NCBI GenBank assembly: GCA_903885965.1
Contig: CAISKQ010000066.1
Span: forward strand, 1 to 54,421
Reading direction: 5' to 3'
From: an uncultured bacterium
GTDB taxonomy: Bacteria > Patescibacteriota > Minisyncoccia > Moranbacterales > GWC2-37-73
DNA: 54,421 nucleotides
Made by a program: the position numbers and the translations under genes. The notes beneath the pieces are model-generated. The model did not search any database. It was not told the DNA's origin and saw nothing but the letters and a program-made list of their open reading frames with translations. Each line of letters begins with the position of its first letter. Position 1 is the stretch's first letter. Below, one piece after another: positions 31,645-40,587 of this stretch.

Positions 31645-32031
31645 ATGGAAGAAGAGAAAGATTCTTGTATCCCAGTTGATTGGCCAAATGATAAAAATGG
31701 AATTTGCCATCTCATTTCAATCACAGCTTTTTATGTGTGGGAAGAAATTCTCGAAGCTGGTCATGATCCAGAAAAATTAATCCCTAAGATGCAAGAAGTT
31801 GGAGATGGGAGATTGGCTTTAGGATTCTACGAAAAAGAGGAGGATGACTTTACCAATGGGGCGATCATAGGTTTTGCTCTCGGGTTAGGAACTTGGTGGA
31901 CAAGCGATGGAAGAATGCCACTTGGTTGGGTGTTCAGTAGTCTTCCGGCAGGCTACGGTTTGCCAGAAACAATTACTCCCGAAGAAGCAAGAAAGAAAAA
32001 CTGGTTCTTTTTAAGGGACTCTGCTCCATAA
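31645..32031 (+). CDS. Hypothetical protein, 128 aa, accessory locus 3
   Basis: ATG 31645 follows AAAAAGGAGTAACC, a strong SD. The protein is acidic, with one Gly-rich hydrophobic stretch (GAIIGFALGLGTWW) too short and polar to call a membrane helix with confidence. Trp and Pro are frequent in the second half. No family is recognised. It is the last gene of locus 3, separated from the receiver-like gene by a hairpin with a T-tract, so its expression may be lower. Confidence 0.65.
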   Translation: MEEEKDSCIPVDWPNDKNGICHLISITAFYVWEEILEAGHDPEKLIPKMQEVGDGRLALGFYEKEEDDFTNGAIIGFALGLGTWWTSDGRMPLGWVFSSLPAGYGLPETITPEEARKKNWFFLRDSAP

Positions 32032-32045
32032 GATCATATTATTAA

Positions 32046-32081
32046 AAAACCGCCATGTCCAAAGAGACCTCTGGCGGTTTT
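32046..32081. terminator. Bidirectional terminator between locus 3 and ksgA
   Basis: AAAACCGCCA and TGGCGGTTTT form a 10-bp stem around a 16-base loop, with ATTTTATTT after it and A-rich sequence before it. Confidence 0.8.
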
Positions 32082-32103
32082 ATTTTATTTGAAGCGATAA
32101 TTT

Positions 32104-32925
32104 TTATACAACTAAGCTATCCGCCAGCTTCCTCCAATCTTCCACGCCCAATTCCTGCGCGCGAGTATTGGGAGAAAATCCAAGAGAGACAAGTTTTTCT
32201 TCCACCACTTTTTTCTGCAGTTGCAAGCCATTTGCAAGATTGTTAATCAAAGTTTTTCGCTTGGCAGAAAATCCAGACTTCACAATTCTGAAAAACTTTT
32301 TTGTCGCCTCCTTATCTTGCTCCTTTTGCTCTCTGCTATATGTTACCCTGATAATAGCACTATCAACTTTTGGCATTGGATCAAAGGACTGTTTAAAAAC
32401 CGTGAAAAGAAATTGTGCTTTTGCGTAATATTGCACAGAAACTGCCAAAATGCTCATCGCACCAGGCTTAGCCACGATTCTTTCGGCCACTTCTTTTTGC
32501 ACCATCACCACCATTTCAGTTGGACTATGCTTTGTCTCCAGTAGTAACCTGACAATTGGCGAGGTGATATAATATGGTAAATTTGCCACAACTTTATAGC
32601 CACCCTCTATTAATCCATGCTTCTCAACCAGCTCTGGAAAATTTATTTTCAAAATGTCTCCAGACACAATCTCCACTTCGCCAGCCAACGAATCATTGCC
32701 TACTAATTTAGTATGCAATAGCTCAATAAGCCTTTCATCAATTTCAATCGCAATTACTTTTTTACAAACTTTTGCAAGCTTTTCAGTCAACGCCCCATGC
32801 CCTGGACCAATTTCAATAACCACGTCTTCCTTTGAAAGCTTAGCAACTTCAATAATATGTTCCAAAACAGCCTCATCCTTGAGGAAATTTTGACCGAGAC
32901 TTTTTTTCGCTTTAATATTTTCCAT
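32104..32925 (-). CDS. ksgA: 16S rRNA dimethyladenosine transferase
   Basis: The start MENIKAKKSLGQNFLKD (ATG 32925) matches the conserved family N-terminus; the longer frame from 32943 adds MLIMLY. SAM motif I is VIEIGPGHGALT, followed by IAIEIDERL and the adenine-methylase motif VANLPYYITSPIV. The 273-aa protein dimethylates two adjacent adenines in helix 45 of 16S rRNA during small-subunit maturation. Confidence 0.94.
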   Translation of the reverse strand: MENIKAKKSLGQNFLKDEAVLEHIIEVAKLSKEDVVIEIGPGHGALTEKLAKVCKKVIAIEIDERLIELLHTKLVGNDSLAGEVEIVSGDILKINFPELVEKHGLIEGGYKVVANLPYYITSPIVRLLLETKHSPTEMVVMVQKEVAERIVAKPGAMSILAVSVQYYAKAQFLFTVFKQSFDPMPKVDSAIIRVTYSREQKEQDKEATKKFFRIVKSGFSAKRKTLINNLANGLQLQKKVVEEKLVSLGFSPNTRAQELGVEDWRKLADSLVV

Positions 32926-33106
32926 ATATAACATTATCAACATTATAAACTTAGAACCTATGCGTTTGATCGAAAACTACTTGCAGCCGATTTTTGTTGC
33001 GAGGGAGACTTGAAGTAGACCAAGCGAAACTTTCTTAGTAAAGAAAATGCGCTCTAGGAATTTGAGAACAAGCTCATAAGATCTAAAGTTTTAAATTTCT
33101 TGTAAG

Positions 33107-34078
33107 CTAATTCAACACGACTTCCATCTTCACATCTGCCGTACCTTGACCGATTGAAGCAATTTTCTCAAAAGCAACTTTGTCCAAGTCGATGATGCGA
33201 CCATTTCCGAATGGCCCGCGATCATTAATCTTTACCATTACCGACTTGCCATTATCCTTATTTGTGACTTTAACATAACTACCCATTGGAAGCCAGGGGT
33301 TTGCTGCACTCATAGTTCCCGTGAAGGCATACCAGCTTGAAACACCTGTATAGGATTTTCCGGTTTTGACATAGGTTCCCTGGGTCACAACTTCATTGAT
33401 TGGGTCTTGCGTCACATTCTTTTCTAAAATTTTGCGAGAAATTTCCTTACCATCATGAGTTACGACCTTGTATTTCACCTGTGTGATTCCAGCCTGTCCT
33501 TTTTGGGTAGTTTTTTTGATTCGCCAACCCAAAGCGCCGTCCTCATTTGTTGTTGTCTTGAACGCAATGGGTTCATTTTTTATCTCCTCCTTGATAATCA
33601 CATGGGTAACTGCAATTGTCATTCCGTCCTTAATCAACGTTCCCCTGCTGGGAACTGTGATGTCATCGTCGCCCAGCGCAATATCCTTATTTTCCCAAAT
33701 TGCTTGCTCAACTGTGTTCTGCAAGGAATAAACTTCTTGACTCTTTCCGCCCTCTTTAATGATAATCTTTTTCGCTCGCTGAATAATAATTTTTGTCCCA
33801 TTAAAAATCTTTTCTTCCACTTTCGGATAAACCACATCATGTTGCGAAAGACTTATTTTTTGATCTTTCAAAAAATCTCCCACTGTGTTTACACTTGAAA
33901 TAGCATCAAACAAAAGCCCTCCGTCAGACAAAATTATTTTTTTCTGCGCAGAATCAGCAAATAGCTGCTCACCGCGTGCCTTCAATTGAAAAGCATACTG
34001 AAAAAAAAGAGCTCCCGACAAAAGTAGCAGCACAGAAAAAATTATTTGTTTTTTTATGGATCTTTTTTTTGAAAACAT
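33107..34078 (-). CDS. Secreted G5/RlpA-like (YabE/resuscitation-factor type) cell wall protein
   Basis: The 323-aa protein has an N-terminal signal or anchor (about 10-30), two DUF348-like ubiquitin-fold repeats (about 45-160; VNTVGDFLKDQKISLSQHD and QNTVEQAIWENKDIALGDDD), a G5 domain (about 165-235) and a C-terminal double-psi beta-barrel of the RlpA type (SSWYAFTGTMSAANPWLPMG; VMVKINDRGPF; IIDLDKVAF). The last part in other families binds or cleaves peptidoglycan glycan. It probably acts outside the membrane in cell wall turnover. Confidence 0.88.
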   Translation of the reverse strand: MFSKKRSIKKQIIFSVLLLLSGALFFQYAFQLKARGEQLFADSAQKKIILSDGGLLFDAISSVNTVGDFLKDQKISLSQHDVVYPKVEEKIFNGTKIIIQRAKKIIIKEGGKSQEVYSLQNTVEQAIWENKDIALGDDDITVPSRGTLIKDGMTIAVTHVIIKEEIKNEPIAFKTTTNEDGALGWRIKKTTQKGQAGITQVKYKVVTHDGKEISRKILEKNVTQDPINEVVTQGTYVKTGKSYTGVSSWYAFTGTMSAANPWLPMGSYVKVTNKDNGKSVMVKINDRGPFGNGRIIDLDKVAFEKIASIGQGTADVKMEVVLN

Positions 34079-34245
34079 ATTTTGATTTCCGATGCGAACC
34101 TACAAATGAATAAAGAATCTACGAAAAATATTACAATAAAAAAAACATGCAACTGGGTATATTCTGGGTCCTGTAGAATTTATGATTTCAGCCAAAAAAT
34201 TTCTAGCTTAGTTTCCGGAAACTATAAACTACGCATGACTCAAAA

Positions 34246-35772
34246 TTATTCCGCCTTAAAACGATATTGAATCGCTTCAGCAATGTGCATCTGGCCAATT
34301 TTTTCCTCACCTGCCAAATCAGCAATTGTTCTAGCAATTTTGATAATCCGATGATAGCCGCGTGCGCTCAACTTCATTGCTGAAACGGCGCTACGCAAAA
34401 GATTTTTTGATTGCTCATCCAAGTGGCAAAATGTTTTTATTTGATCTGATGACATTTCACTATTAGTGATGATGCCCAACTTCTCAAATCTTTCTGCCTG
34501 AATCTTTCTAGCACCCTCAACCCGGTTGCGAATGTCGACACTTTTTTCCCCTCTATTTTTTTCATCAAGTTTATCAAAACTAAGTCTCGGCACCTCAATA
34601 TGCAAATCAATTCTGTCTAAAATTGGTCCGGAAATTTTTTGTCGATATCTCACAATCTGCGCCGGTGTGCAAATGCACATTTTTTCAGGGTCAGTTGCAT
34701 TTCCGCAATAACAAGGATTCATCGCCGCAATCAAAACAAACTTGGCCGGGAATAAAAGCGAACCCTTTGCCCGAGAGATTGTAATGATACCATCCTCCAA
34801 AGGCTGGCGCAAATTTTCCAACACGCTTTTTGGGAATTCTGCAAACTCATCCAAAAAAAGTACCCCGCGATGAGCCAAGCTTATTTCTCCTGGTCGCGGA
34901 TAAGTTCCGCCGCCAACCAATGAAACACTGCTTGCGCTATGGTGCGGTGACCGATACGGACGATCCGTAACAAGTCCTTGACTTCTTTTTAATTTGCCAG
35001 CCACTGAAAATATTTTGGTTATTTCAAGTGACTCTGGAAATGTCAGTCGCGGCAAAATTGTCGGCATCGTTTTTGCAAGCAATGTTTTTCCGCTGCCAGG
35101 CGGTCCGTTGAGAATAACATTGTGTCCTCCAGCTGCTGCAATTTCCAGTGCACGCTTGGCATGCTCTTGCCCGCTAATATGTGACATATCAGCTTCATGA
35201 TTCAAGCCTTGAAAAAGTTCATCAAAATTTATCGTTGGAAAATAATCTATTATTTTGTTACCCAAGAAGTGATCAGCCAGCCCATAAAGAGTGTCAACTG
35301 GAACAATATTCAAACCATCAACAACACTCGCTTCGCTTGCATTTTCTGCCGGCACATAAAGCTCTTTGAAACCTTTTTCCTTGGCAAGCAGTGCAATTGA
35401 CAAAATTCCTTGCACACTGCGAATTCGACCATCCAAGGAAAGCTCTCCAACAACCATTTTGCTTTTATAATCAAACTGGAGTTGCTTTGTCGCAATCAGC
35501 AGACCAATTGCAATCGGCAAATCATACATCGAGCTGGCTTTTGGCAAATCTGCAGGAGCAAGATTAACCGTGATTCTTCCGCATTGATGAGGGGGTTTAA
35601 AGCCACTGTTTTTGATGGCACTGCTGACTCGGTCGCGCGATTCTTTCACTGCTGTGTCCGGCAGACCCACAATCGAAAAATTGTGCAGGCCAGAACCCAG
35701 CACATCAACTTCAACCTCGACCACCTCTCCTTCAAGCCCAATTGTTGCCGCCGAAAAAATTTTTGAAGACAT
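34246..35772 (-). CDS. comM: YifB/ComM-type Mg-chelatase-like AAA+ ATPase
   Basis: The 508-aa protein has the N-terminal Lon-like ChlI domain (IGLEGEVVEVEVDVLGSGL; SSAIKNSGFKPP), Walker A LNGPPGSGKTLLAKTMP (about 218-234), Walker B GVLFLDEFAEFP, a zinc-type Cys cluster (CYCGNATDPEKMCICT) and the C-terminal helical lid. ComM is a branch-migration helicase that supports natural transformation. Its place beside the secretion island fits a DNA-uptake role, although DNA uptake here is inference. Confidence 0.92.
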   Translation of the reverse strand: MSSKIFSAATIGLEGEVVEVEVDVLGSGLHNFSIVGLPDTAVKESRDRVSSAIKNSGFKPPHQCGRITVNLAPADLPKASSMYDLPIAIGLLIATKQLQFDYKSKMVVGELSLDGRIRSVQGILSIALLAKEKGFKELYVPAENASEASVVDGLNIVPVDTLYGLADHFLGNKIIDYFPTINFDELFQGLNHEADMSHISGQEHAKRALEIAAAGGHNVILNGPPGSGKTLLAKTMPTILPRLTFPESLEITKIFSVAGKLKRSQGLVTDRPYRSPHHSASSVSLVGGGTYPRPGEISLAHRGVLFLDEFAEFPKSVLENLRQPLEDGIITISRAKGSLLFPAKFVLIAAMNPCYCGNATDPEKMCICTPAQIVRYRQKISGPILDRIDLHIEVPRLSFDKLDEKNRGEKSVDIRNRVEGARKIQAERFEKLGIITNSEMSSDQIKTFCHLDEQSKNLLRSAVSAMKLSARGYHRIIKIARTIADLAGEEKIGQMHIAEAIQYRFKAE

Positions 35773-35786
35773 ACGCGCGTTAATGA

Positions 35787-35898
35787 CTAATTTCTAAATC
35801 CTAACGTCCAATAAAATTAAAAGTCTTTGATCTTAGATTTTTGATATTTAGACTTAGGCTTTTATTAGTCATTGGAAATTTAGATTTAGGATTTCAAT
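35787..35898. repeat. AT-rich foldback element 1
   Basis: TTTCTAAATCCTAACGTCCA and the later GTCATTGGAAATTTAGATTT form an imperfect inverted repeat. The wording is shared with 51113-51240. Confidence 0.45.
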
Positions 35899-35956
35899 AA
35901 TTTGTTTATTTCTATTTTTGTGCTATGCCTGACGCTTGAGAATTAACTTAGTCGCC

Positions 35957-36589
35957 TTAATATTGGCTTTCTAGCTCTTTTTTTGCCTCTTGCTCCACTT
36001 CTTTAGCTTTTGCTCTTTCATACAAAACCATGAAATAAATAACTGACATTGTTATTGTTTCTATTGGGAAAAAAGATAACCCTGGGATTCCGTCAGCCAA
36101 ACTACCCCCCAATATCGTTAAGCCTTTAACAATAAGCCTGCTGGCAACTTTTCTTTTTTCAAGCGCCTTGGCTAGAAGCAACATCATAAAAATAAAAATT
36201 GAACACAAAACTGAAAACAGCATCGGCAAGATAACGGTTTCAAAATCAACCAAATCTAACAAATCTTTTAACAATGCAGCTCCAAAAGCTGCAAAAAGTG
36301 GCATATCTGAAGAAAAATCCACTTCCTTTAAGGAAAAGACAGCTGTTTTTATTTTTCTTATACCCTTTTTGACACTCTTAATTCTTTTACCCGTATCCAT
36401 ACGGGCTTTAGAAAGTTTTTCTCTATAAGCAGCTTGCCCGCTCTCTCGCTGCTCTATATAATCATCCTTACTGTTCTCTGTTTTTTGAGGCACACTAAAA
36501 TTAGTGGATTTCTGATCCTGTCTCCTTGATGCCGCCAAAGCATCCTTTCTTTGATAAGCTAATGCGAGATCAGACATAGATACAAACAT
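35957..36589 (-). CDS. Hypothetical membrane protein of the secretion island, 210 aa
   Basis: The N-terminal 90 residues are charged and rich in Gln, Ser and Lys. Hydrophobic segments lie at about 100-115, 117-140 and 158-190, giving about three to four membrane passes with a charged Lys/Glu tail. The start could be MSDLALAYQRKD (ATG 36577). It follows the VirB4-like gene on the same strand, so it is a candidate component of the same machine. No known family is recognised. Confidence 0.65.
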   Translation of the reverse strand: MFVSMSDLALAYQRKDALAASRRQDQKSTNFSVPQKTENSKDDYIEQRESGQAAYREKLSKARMDTGKRIKSVKKGIRKIKTAVFSLKEVDFSSDMPLFAAFGAALLKDLLDLVDFETVILPMLFSVLCSIFIFMMLLLAKALEKRKVASRLIVKGLTILGGSLADGIPGLSFFPIETITMSVIYFMVLYERAKAKEVEQEAKKELESQY

Positions 36590-36677
36590 TTTTGAAATTA
36601 TTGATTTCGAATTTCACGCCTGTCTCAAGGGCATACTATTTTCAAATTTTAAATTTCAAATTTTAAATTATTGTCAG

Positions 36678-38498
36678 CTATTGACCATCCTCTTCAAAAT
36701 CCCGCTTGGCTTGTTCAATTTCAACTAACTGCCTTGGGTCAGAAGTGATGATTTGATCTTCGGTATAGGAAGCAACAACCTTAATAGCTACGTGCTTAGC
36801 TCCGGCAAACAAGATTCCCTCTCCAACATTGCTTTCCAAGAGTAAGAATTTTTCTTGTTCTGTCAAATAAAAAGTTTCAGAGATCGTGTCAATTGCAGCA
36901 GGCGATTGTCGCAAAAGAAGTTGCAAGGATGAGTTTGTCACAATCGGCTTTCCATAGCGAGATGACATAAAGTCTGCGATATCCTGGGTTATTGTTGTTA
37001 ACCCCGTATAATATTTTCTACATCGCTTAGCAATTCCAAAAAGAAAAGAGGCCGCATCCTCATTTTGCATCATAACCCATGCTTCATCAACAACGATAAT
37101 ACGTTTCTTTAAGGTGCTGCGCATTTCGTTCCAAATAAATTGCAAAATAGTATACATTGCAATCGGACGAAGTTGATCTTCCAAGTCACGGATGTTAAAG
37201 ACTACCAATTGATTGTTAATTTGGACGTTAGTCGGATGATTAAGCACTCCAGCAAAAATTCCTTCCGTATATTTCTCCAAGCGCTTAGCTAGCGAATCTC
37301 CACCTTCAGAATTCCTAATAACCTCATACAAATCAGACATAGTAGGAAAAGATCCTGAGTTAAATGCCTTAAAATTACTTTGCGGGGTAATGTCACGCAT
37401 CGCATAAGTTTCGCGTATCGCTAAATCAAGAATTGAATCTTCCTCAGGTGTAACAGCTCCTAACATCAAGTGCAAAAGTCCAATAAGGCTAGCGATATTA
37501 CTTCGCAGCACGTCCTCCGTGTCTTCATCCTCACCTGTTTGTGGCAAATCGAAAGGATTCAAATGATATGACGAGTTCAAGGATAATTTTATAAATGTTC
37601 CCCCAACTGTCTCGCACAGATATTTATATTCATTTTCCGGGTCAATTACAATAACATTTATTCCAACCATCAAAGATCTAAATAATTCTAATTTAACCGT
37701 ATAACTTTTTCCACCTCCAGATTTAGAAAATACAACCATGTTGGCATTTTCCATTTTAAAACGATCAAACAAAATCAAGCTGTTGTTGTGGCGATTAATT
37801 CCATATAAAATCCCTTCATTAGATGAAAGGTCAGCAGACACAAAGGGAAATGTTGTTGAGAGAGGCGAAGTGTTTAAGTTGTTTGCGACGTCAAGTTCAT
37901 CATTGGCAAGAGGTAGTGTTGAAGAAAAACCTTGCTCAACTTTTAAAACAGCAGGCTTAATATACACAAGCTGTGCTTCCAAAATAGATTCAATTTCCAT
38001 ACAAGATTTCTCAACCTCTTCCAATGTCTTTCCATAAACAGTCATATAAATACCAAAGCGAAAAAACTTCTCTGTTCCTTGCTGCAATCGGTCTCGAAGG
38101 TCTTCAATATCTTGCAATGCAGTCTCCAAAATCGGATCACGAATTTTGCCACCTTCCTCTTCAATATGGATTTGCGATTGAACTTGTGTCGAACTCTTTC
38201 TTAAATTTTTAAGAATTTCAGATGTATCAATCGGATGAATAAACATCGAAACATCCATAGCGAAGTCAATATTAATAATCGGAGAAAACCAATTAGTATG
38301 AAGGTAGCGAGGATAAGCCACGATGAATGAGGTACGAGCAAATGTCTCACCAACTTGCAAGTAATTTGCACCTATTTTCATGGCAGCAGGAGCAATTAAA
38401 TCCTTTATTGTTGCGACACCCTGCTTGTATAGATCCTCGCTTTGCAAAAGAGCATCTCGCTGGATATTCGAATCTTTATTTTTATCGTTTCCAAACAT
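36678..38498 (-). CDS. virB4: VirB4-like ATPase of a type IV secretion-like system
   Basis: The 606-aa protein has Walker A FSKSGGGKSYTVK (about 258-270), Walker B RIIVVDEAWVMM with the following Glu, and LTTITQDIADFMSSRYGKPI with NSSLQLLLRQS, all typical of VirB4/TraC/TrbE ATPases. Its first 190 residues correspond to the later part of the VirB4 N-terminal domain; the beginning is on the separate upstream gene (38524-39213). It powers assembly or transport at the inner membrane. No relaxase or VirD4-like coupling protein is visible in the window. Confidence 0.9.
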   Translation of the reverse strand: MFGNDKNKDSNIQRDALLQSEDLYKQGVATIKDLIAPAAMKIGANYLQVGETFARTSFIVAYPRYLHTNWFSPIINIDFAMDVSMFIHPIDTSEILKNLRKSSTQVQSQIHIEEEGGKIRDPILETALQDIEDLRDRLQQGTEKFFRFGIYMTVYGKTLEEVEKSCMEIESILEAQLVYIKPAVLKVEQGFSSTLPLANDELDVANNLNTSPLSTTFPFVSADLSSNEGILYGINRHNNSLILFDRFKMENANMVVFSKSGGGKSYTVKLELFRSLMVGINVIVIDPENEYKYLCETVGGTFIKLSLNSSYHLNPFDLPQTGEDEDTEDVLRSNIASLIGLLHLMLGAVTPEEDSILDLAIRETYAMRDITPQSNFKAFNSGSFPTMSDLYEVIRNSEGGDSLAKRLEKYTEGIFAGVLNHPTNVQINNQLVVFNIRDLEDQLRPIAMYTILQFIWNEMRSTLKKRIIVVDEAWVMMQNEDAASFLFGIAKRCRKYYTGLTTITQDIADFMSSRYGKPIVTNSSLQLLLRQSPAAIDTISETFYLTEQEKFLLLESNVGEGILFAGAKHVAIKVVASYTEDQIITSDPRQLVEIEQAKRDFEEDGQ

Positions 38499-38523
38499 TT
38501 TTTTATGTTTATTATGATTAATA

Positions 38524-39213
38524 TTATCTCAATTCAATTTTATCTGTATCTTTAATAATCATATTATTATGCGTTGATGGATTATATGAGTTATACAAAA
38601 GCTCAATAATTTCTTCGGTGTTAAGCGGTGCAACATGAACTCCTGTCCCAGACAATCCCGCACTTATATGATCCAATCTTTGCCAAAGCTGGTTCTTGTA
38701 TGTATCAAATAATTCTCTTCTCTTTGACACGGCCATTTTTGAATTTGTAGCACCAAACAGCTTATCCAGAATACCCCCAGTTGTGCTTTCTACAGGATAA
38801 AAAGGTACAACTACGTAAAAAAACTTAGACATAATATTTGAAACATCAGTCAGGTTTTTAATAAAATTTTGATATTCAGCCAGTTGCAATCGCAATAAAT
38901 CGTTTGTCAATTGAGTTTCCTTCTTCTTTAGGTAATCAAGATACGGATTAATGTTAAGTTTACGAGAACTTACAATTATCTGAATTGGAAAATCCAAAGA
39001 GTTTAAGAAATTCTGATATTGGCCAATGATTGAATCCTGTTCCTCGGTTGCTTTTAGGTCAAAATTTATCGAAGAAACCAACAAGACCGCTCGCAGGGAT
39101 CCATTTTTTAATACTATGACACCATCCCTAACTTCCTCCACGTCAACATATTTTTGCGTACTCAATCCATCGCCGGATGATGTTGTAAGACTTTTTGAAT
39201 GCAATGATTCCAT
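38524..39213 (-). CDS. TraC/VirB4 N-terminal-domain protein
   Basis: The 229-aa protein starts with KYVDVEEVRDGVIVLKNGS and has SINFDLKATEEQDSIIGQYQ and FPIQIIVSSRKLN, which resemble the N-terminal domain of TraC/VirB4 (membrane- and partner-binding). It ends 25 bases before the VirB4-like ATPase, so one ancestral ORF appears divided in two. The stop is clear and both parts look intact, so a recent frameshift is unlikely. I recall the same split in other Patescibacteria, but this was not checked. Confidence 0.8.
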   Translation of the reverse strand: MESLHSKSLTTSSGDGLSTQKYVDVEEVRDGVIVLKNGSLRAVLLVSSINFDLKATEEQDSIIGQYQNFLNSLDFPIQIIVSSRKLNINPYLDYLKKKETQLTNDLLRLQLAEYQNFIKNLTDVSNIMSKFFYVVVPFYPVESTTGGILDKLFGATNSKMAVSKRRELFDTYKNQLWQRLDHISAGLSGTGVHVAPLNTEEIIELLYNSYNPSTHNNMIIKDTDKIELR

Positions 39214-39217
39214 AATT

Positions 39218-39667
39218 TTATCTTTTTGAGTTATGTTTTTTTAAGATTTCATCAATATCTTCGCTGTGCTCTCTGCCTTCACTGTCCAAAAGCTGAGCTA
39301 AACCTCTTAATGTTTCAGATGTCATTTGCTTGTCTGTTGCATGAATATTGTCGACTTGGACCATCTTCGGAATCGCACGCTCCCTTTCCGGGGTTCTCTT
39401 CCAGGTGTATATCTTAGGACGAAAATAATACAAAAAACCAAAAATAACAAAACTTCCCAAAGGTTGCCCGTAAGGCTTATAAAAAGTAAATGCCAAAAAG
39501 AGAAGCGTCACTGGAAAACCTGCGATAAGAAAAACAACTCCCGGCAAAGTATTCCACATAATTAGCAAAATAATTCCAAGCGCAAGAAGCCAGCCTAGCT
39601 GCTTAAAAGTCAGCGGCCCGGCAACTTTATCTTCAACATCTATATATTGTGGTACGTTTATTAACAT
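39218..39667 (-). CDS. PrgI-family membrane protein
   Basis: The 149-aa protein has NVPQYIDVEDKVAGPLTFKQ at the start and two adjacent membrane helices (about 24-42 and 46-63), then KPYGQPLGSFV and a cytoplasmic tail. This is the PrgI/VirB3-like arrangement that precedes VirB4 in Gram-positive and CPR type IV systems. It ends four bases before the VirB4 N-terminal gene, so the two are probably translationally coupled. Confidence 0.87.
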   Translation of the reverse strand: MLINVPQYIDVEDKVAGPLTFKQLGWLLALGIILLIMWNTLPGVVFLIAGFPVTLLFLAFTFYKPYGQPLGSFVIFGFLYYFRPKIYTWKRTPERERAIPKMVQVDNIHATDKQMTSETLRGLAQLLDSEGREHSEDIDEILKKHNSKR

Positions 39668-39673
39668 TTTTTT

Positions 39674-39769
39674 ATTTTTATTATCTAGCGAAGTGAGTGA
39701 AATGAAAGTACTCTTTCATTTCCGAGCTCTGCCTATCGGCAGACAGGGAGCGACGATAACAAAGGGGTT
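39674..39769 (+). repeat. Dispersed repeat, copy B
   Basis: TTATCTAGCGAAGTGAGTGA, AAATGAAAG-TACT-CTTTCATTT and GAGCGACGATAACAAA match the reverse complement of 24684-24757. It carries an additional hairpin CTGCC-TAT-CGGCAG. Confidence 0.65.
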
Positions 39770-39799
39770 AATACAAATTTATTTTATGATTCTAAACGA

Positions 39800-40549
39800 C
39801 TATGCAGCAACAAAGAATGCTGCAATTTGACGAACCAACACCATTGCTGACATAGCAATAATAACGCCAAGTATTGAATACTTAAAGATATCTTTACCTT
39901 TATCAATTCGATCCTCATCACCAGCTGAAGTCAGATACAGCGCTCCACCAACAACCATCATAATCAAAGATAATATCCCAAAGACTCCAAGCAAGAATTT
40001 CAAAACATTGATGGCAATTGCAGAAAGAGTGAGAGCATCTGTAACACGCGTATCATTTGGCGTCCAATTTAAAATTATAGATATTTCTTTCAGTAGTGAT
40101 GGTGCGGCAATTCCCAATGCTAAACCAATCATAGCAGCAAAAATCGCCCCCTTTGCTTGGGTTACCTGCTTTTCCACGCCTGCAGATGTCACATAAAGAA
40201 CTGCTCCAATAACCATTGCAACCAGAGCTAGGGTGACAATAATTGCTTGCATATGATTCAAAAGACTACCCAAGAGGGCCTCCACGGTATCATATAATAA
40301 TGGATTAATAAAATCTGTCCCATTAGAATCTGCAGATGTTCCCGTCGTAGGCGTTGTTGCCGCCGCAGCCTTACAGCAAGTAGTGCTTCCAGCGCAATCA
40401 GAAAATAGTCCAGTAACCACCGTACCAGTGCAATTTGCTTGACATGTTGCGCCAGCCGTATCAGTACAATTTGCTGCAAAAGCAACCTGTGTTTGAAAGA
40501 AAGTTACCAAACTGAAAACAATTCCTAGAAATACATATTTTATTTTCAT
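39800..40549 (-). CDS. VirB2-like membrane protein with extracytoplasmic Cys-rich domain
   Basis: The 249-aa protein has a signal peptide (about 1-25, FQTQVAFAA), a short Cys-rich domain (about 27-58, eight Cys including the pair CCK), a Thr-rich linker, and four hydrophobic segments (about 95-120, 130-155, 182-205, 225-248). The repeated GAVLYVTSAG and GALYLTSAG motifs resemble VirB2/TrbC-type pilins duplicated in one chain. It is likely part of the secretion apparatus. The Cys domain is probably disulfide-bonded outside the membrane. Confidence 0.75.
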   Translation of the reverse strand: MKIKYVFLGIVFSLVTFFQTQVAFAANCTDTAGATCQANCTGTVVTGLFSDCAGSTTCCKAAAATTPTTGTSADSNGTDFINPLLYDTVEALLGSLLNHMQAIIVTLALVAMVIGAVLYVTSAGVEKQVTQAKGAIFAAMIGLALGIAAPSLLKEISIILNWTPNDTRVTDALTLSAIAINVLKFLLGVFGILSLIMMVVGGALYLTSAGDEDRIDKGKDIFKYSILGVIIAMSAMVLVRQIAAFFVAA

Positions 40550-40587
40550 ATCTAATATTAAAAAAATTAGTTTACATAACAGCTATT

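Noticed and set aside
36678-39213. Frameshift or sequencing error splitting virB4
   Set aside because: The two frames are separated by a clean stop, a 25-base gap and a new ATG, and both sides look complete.
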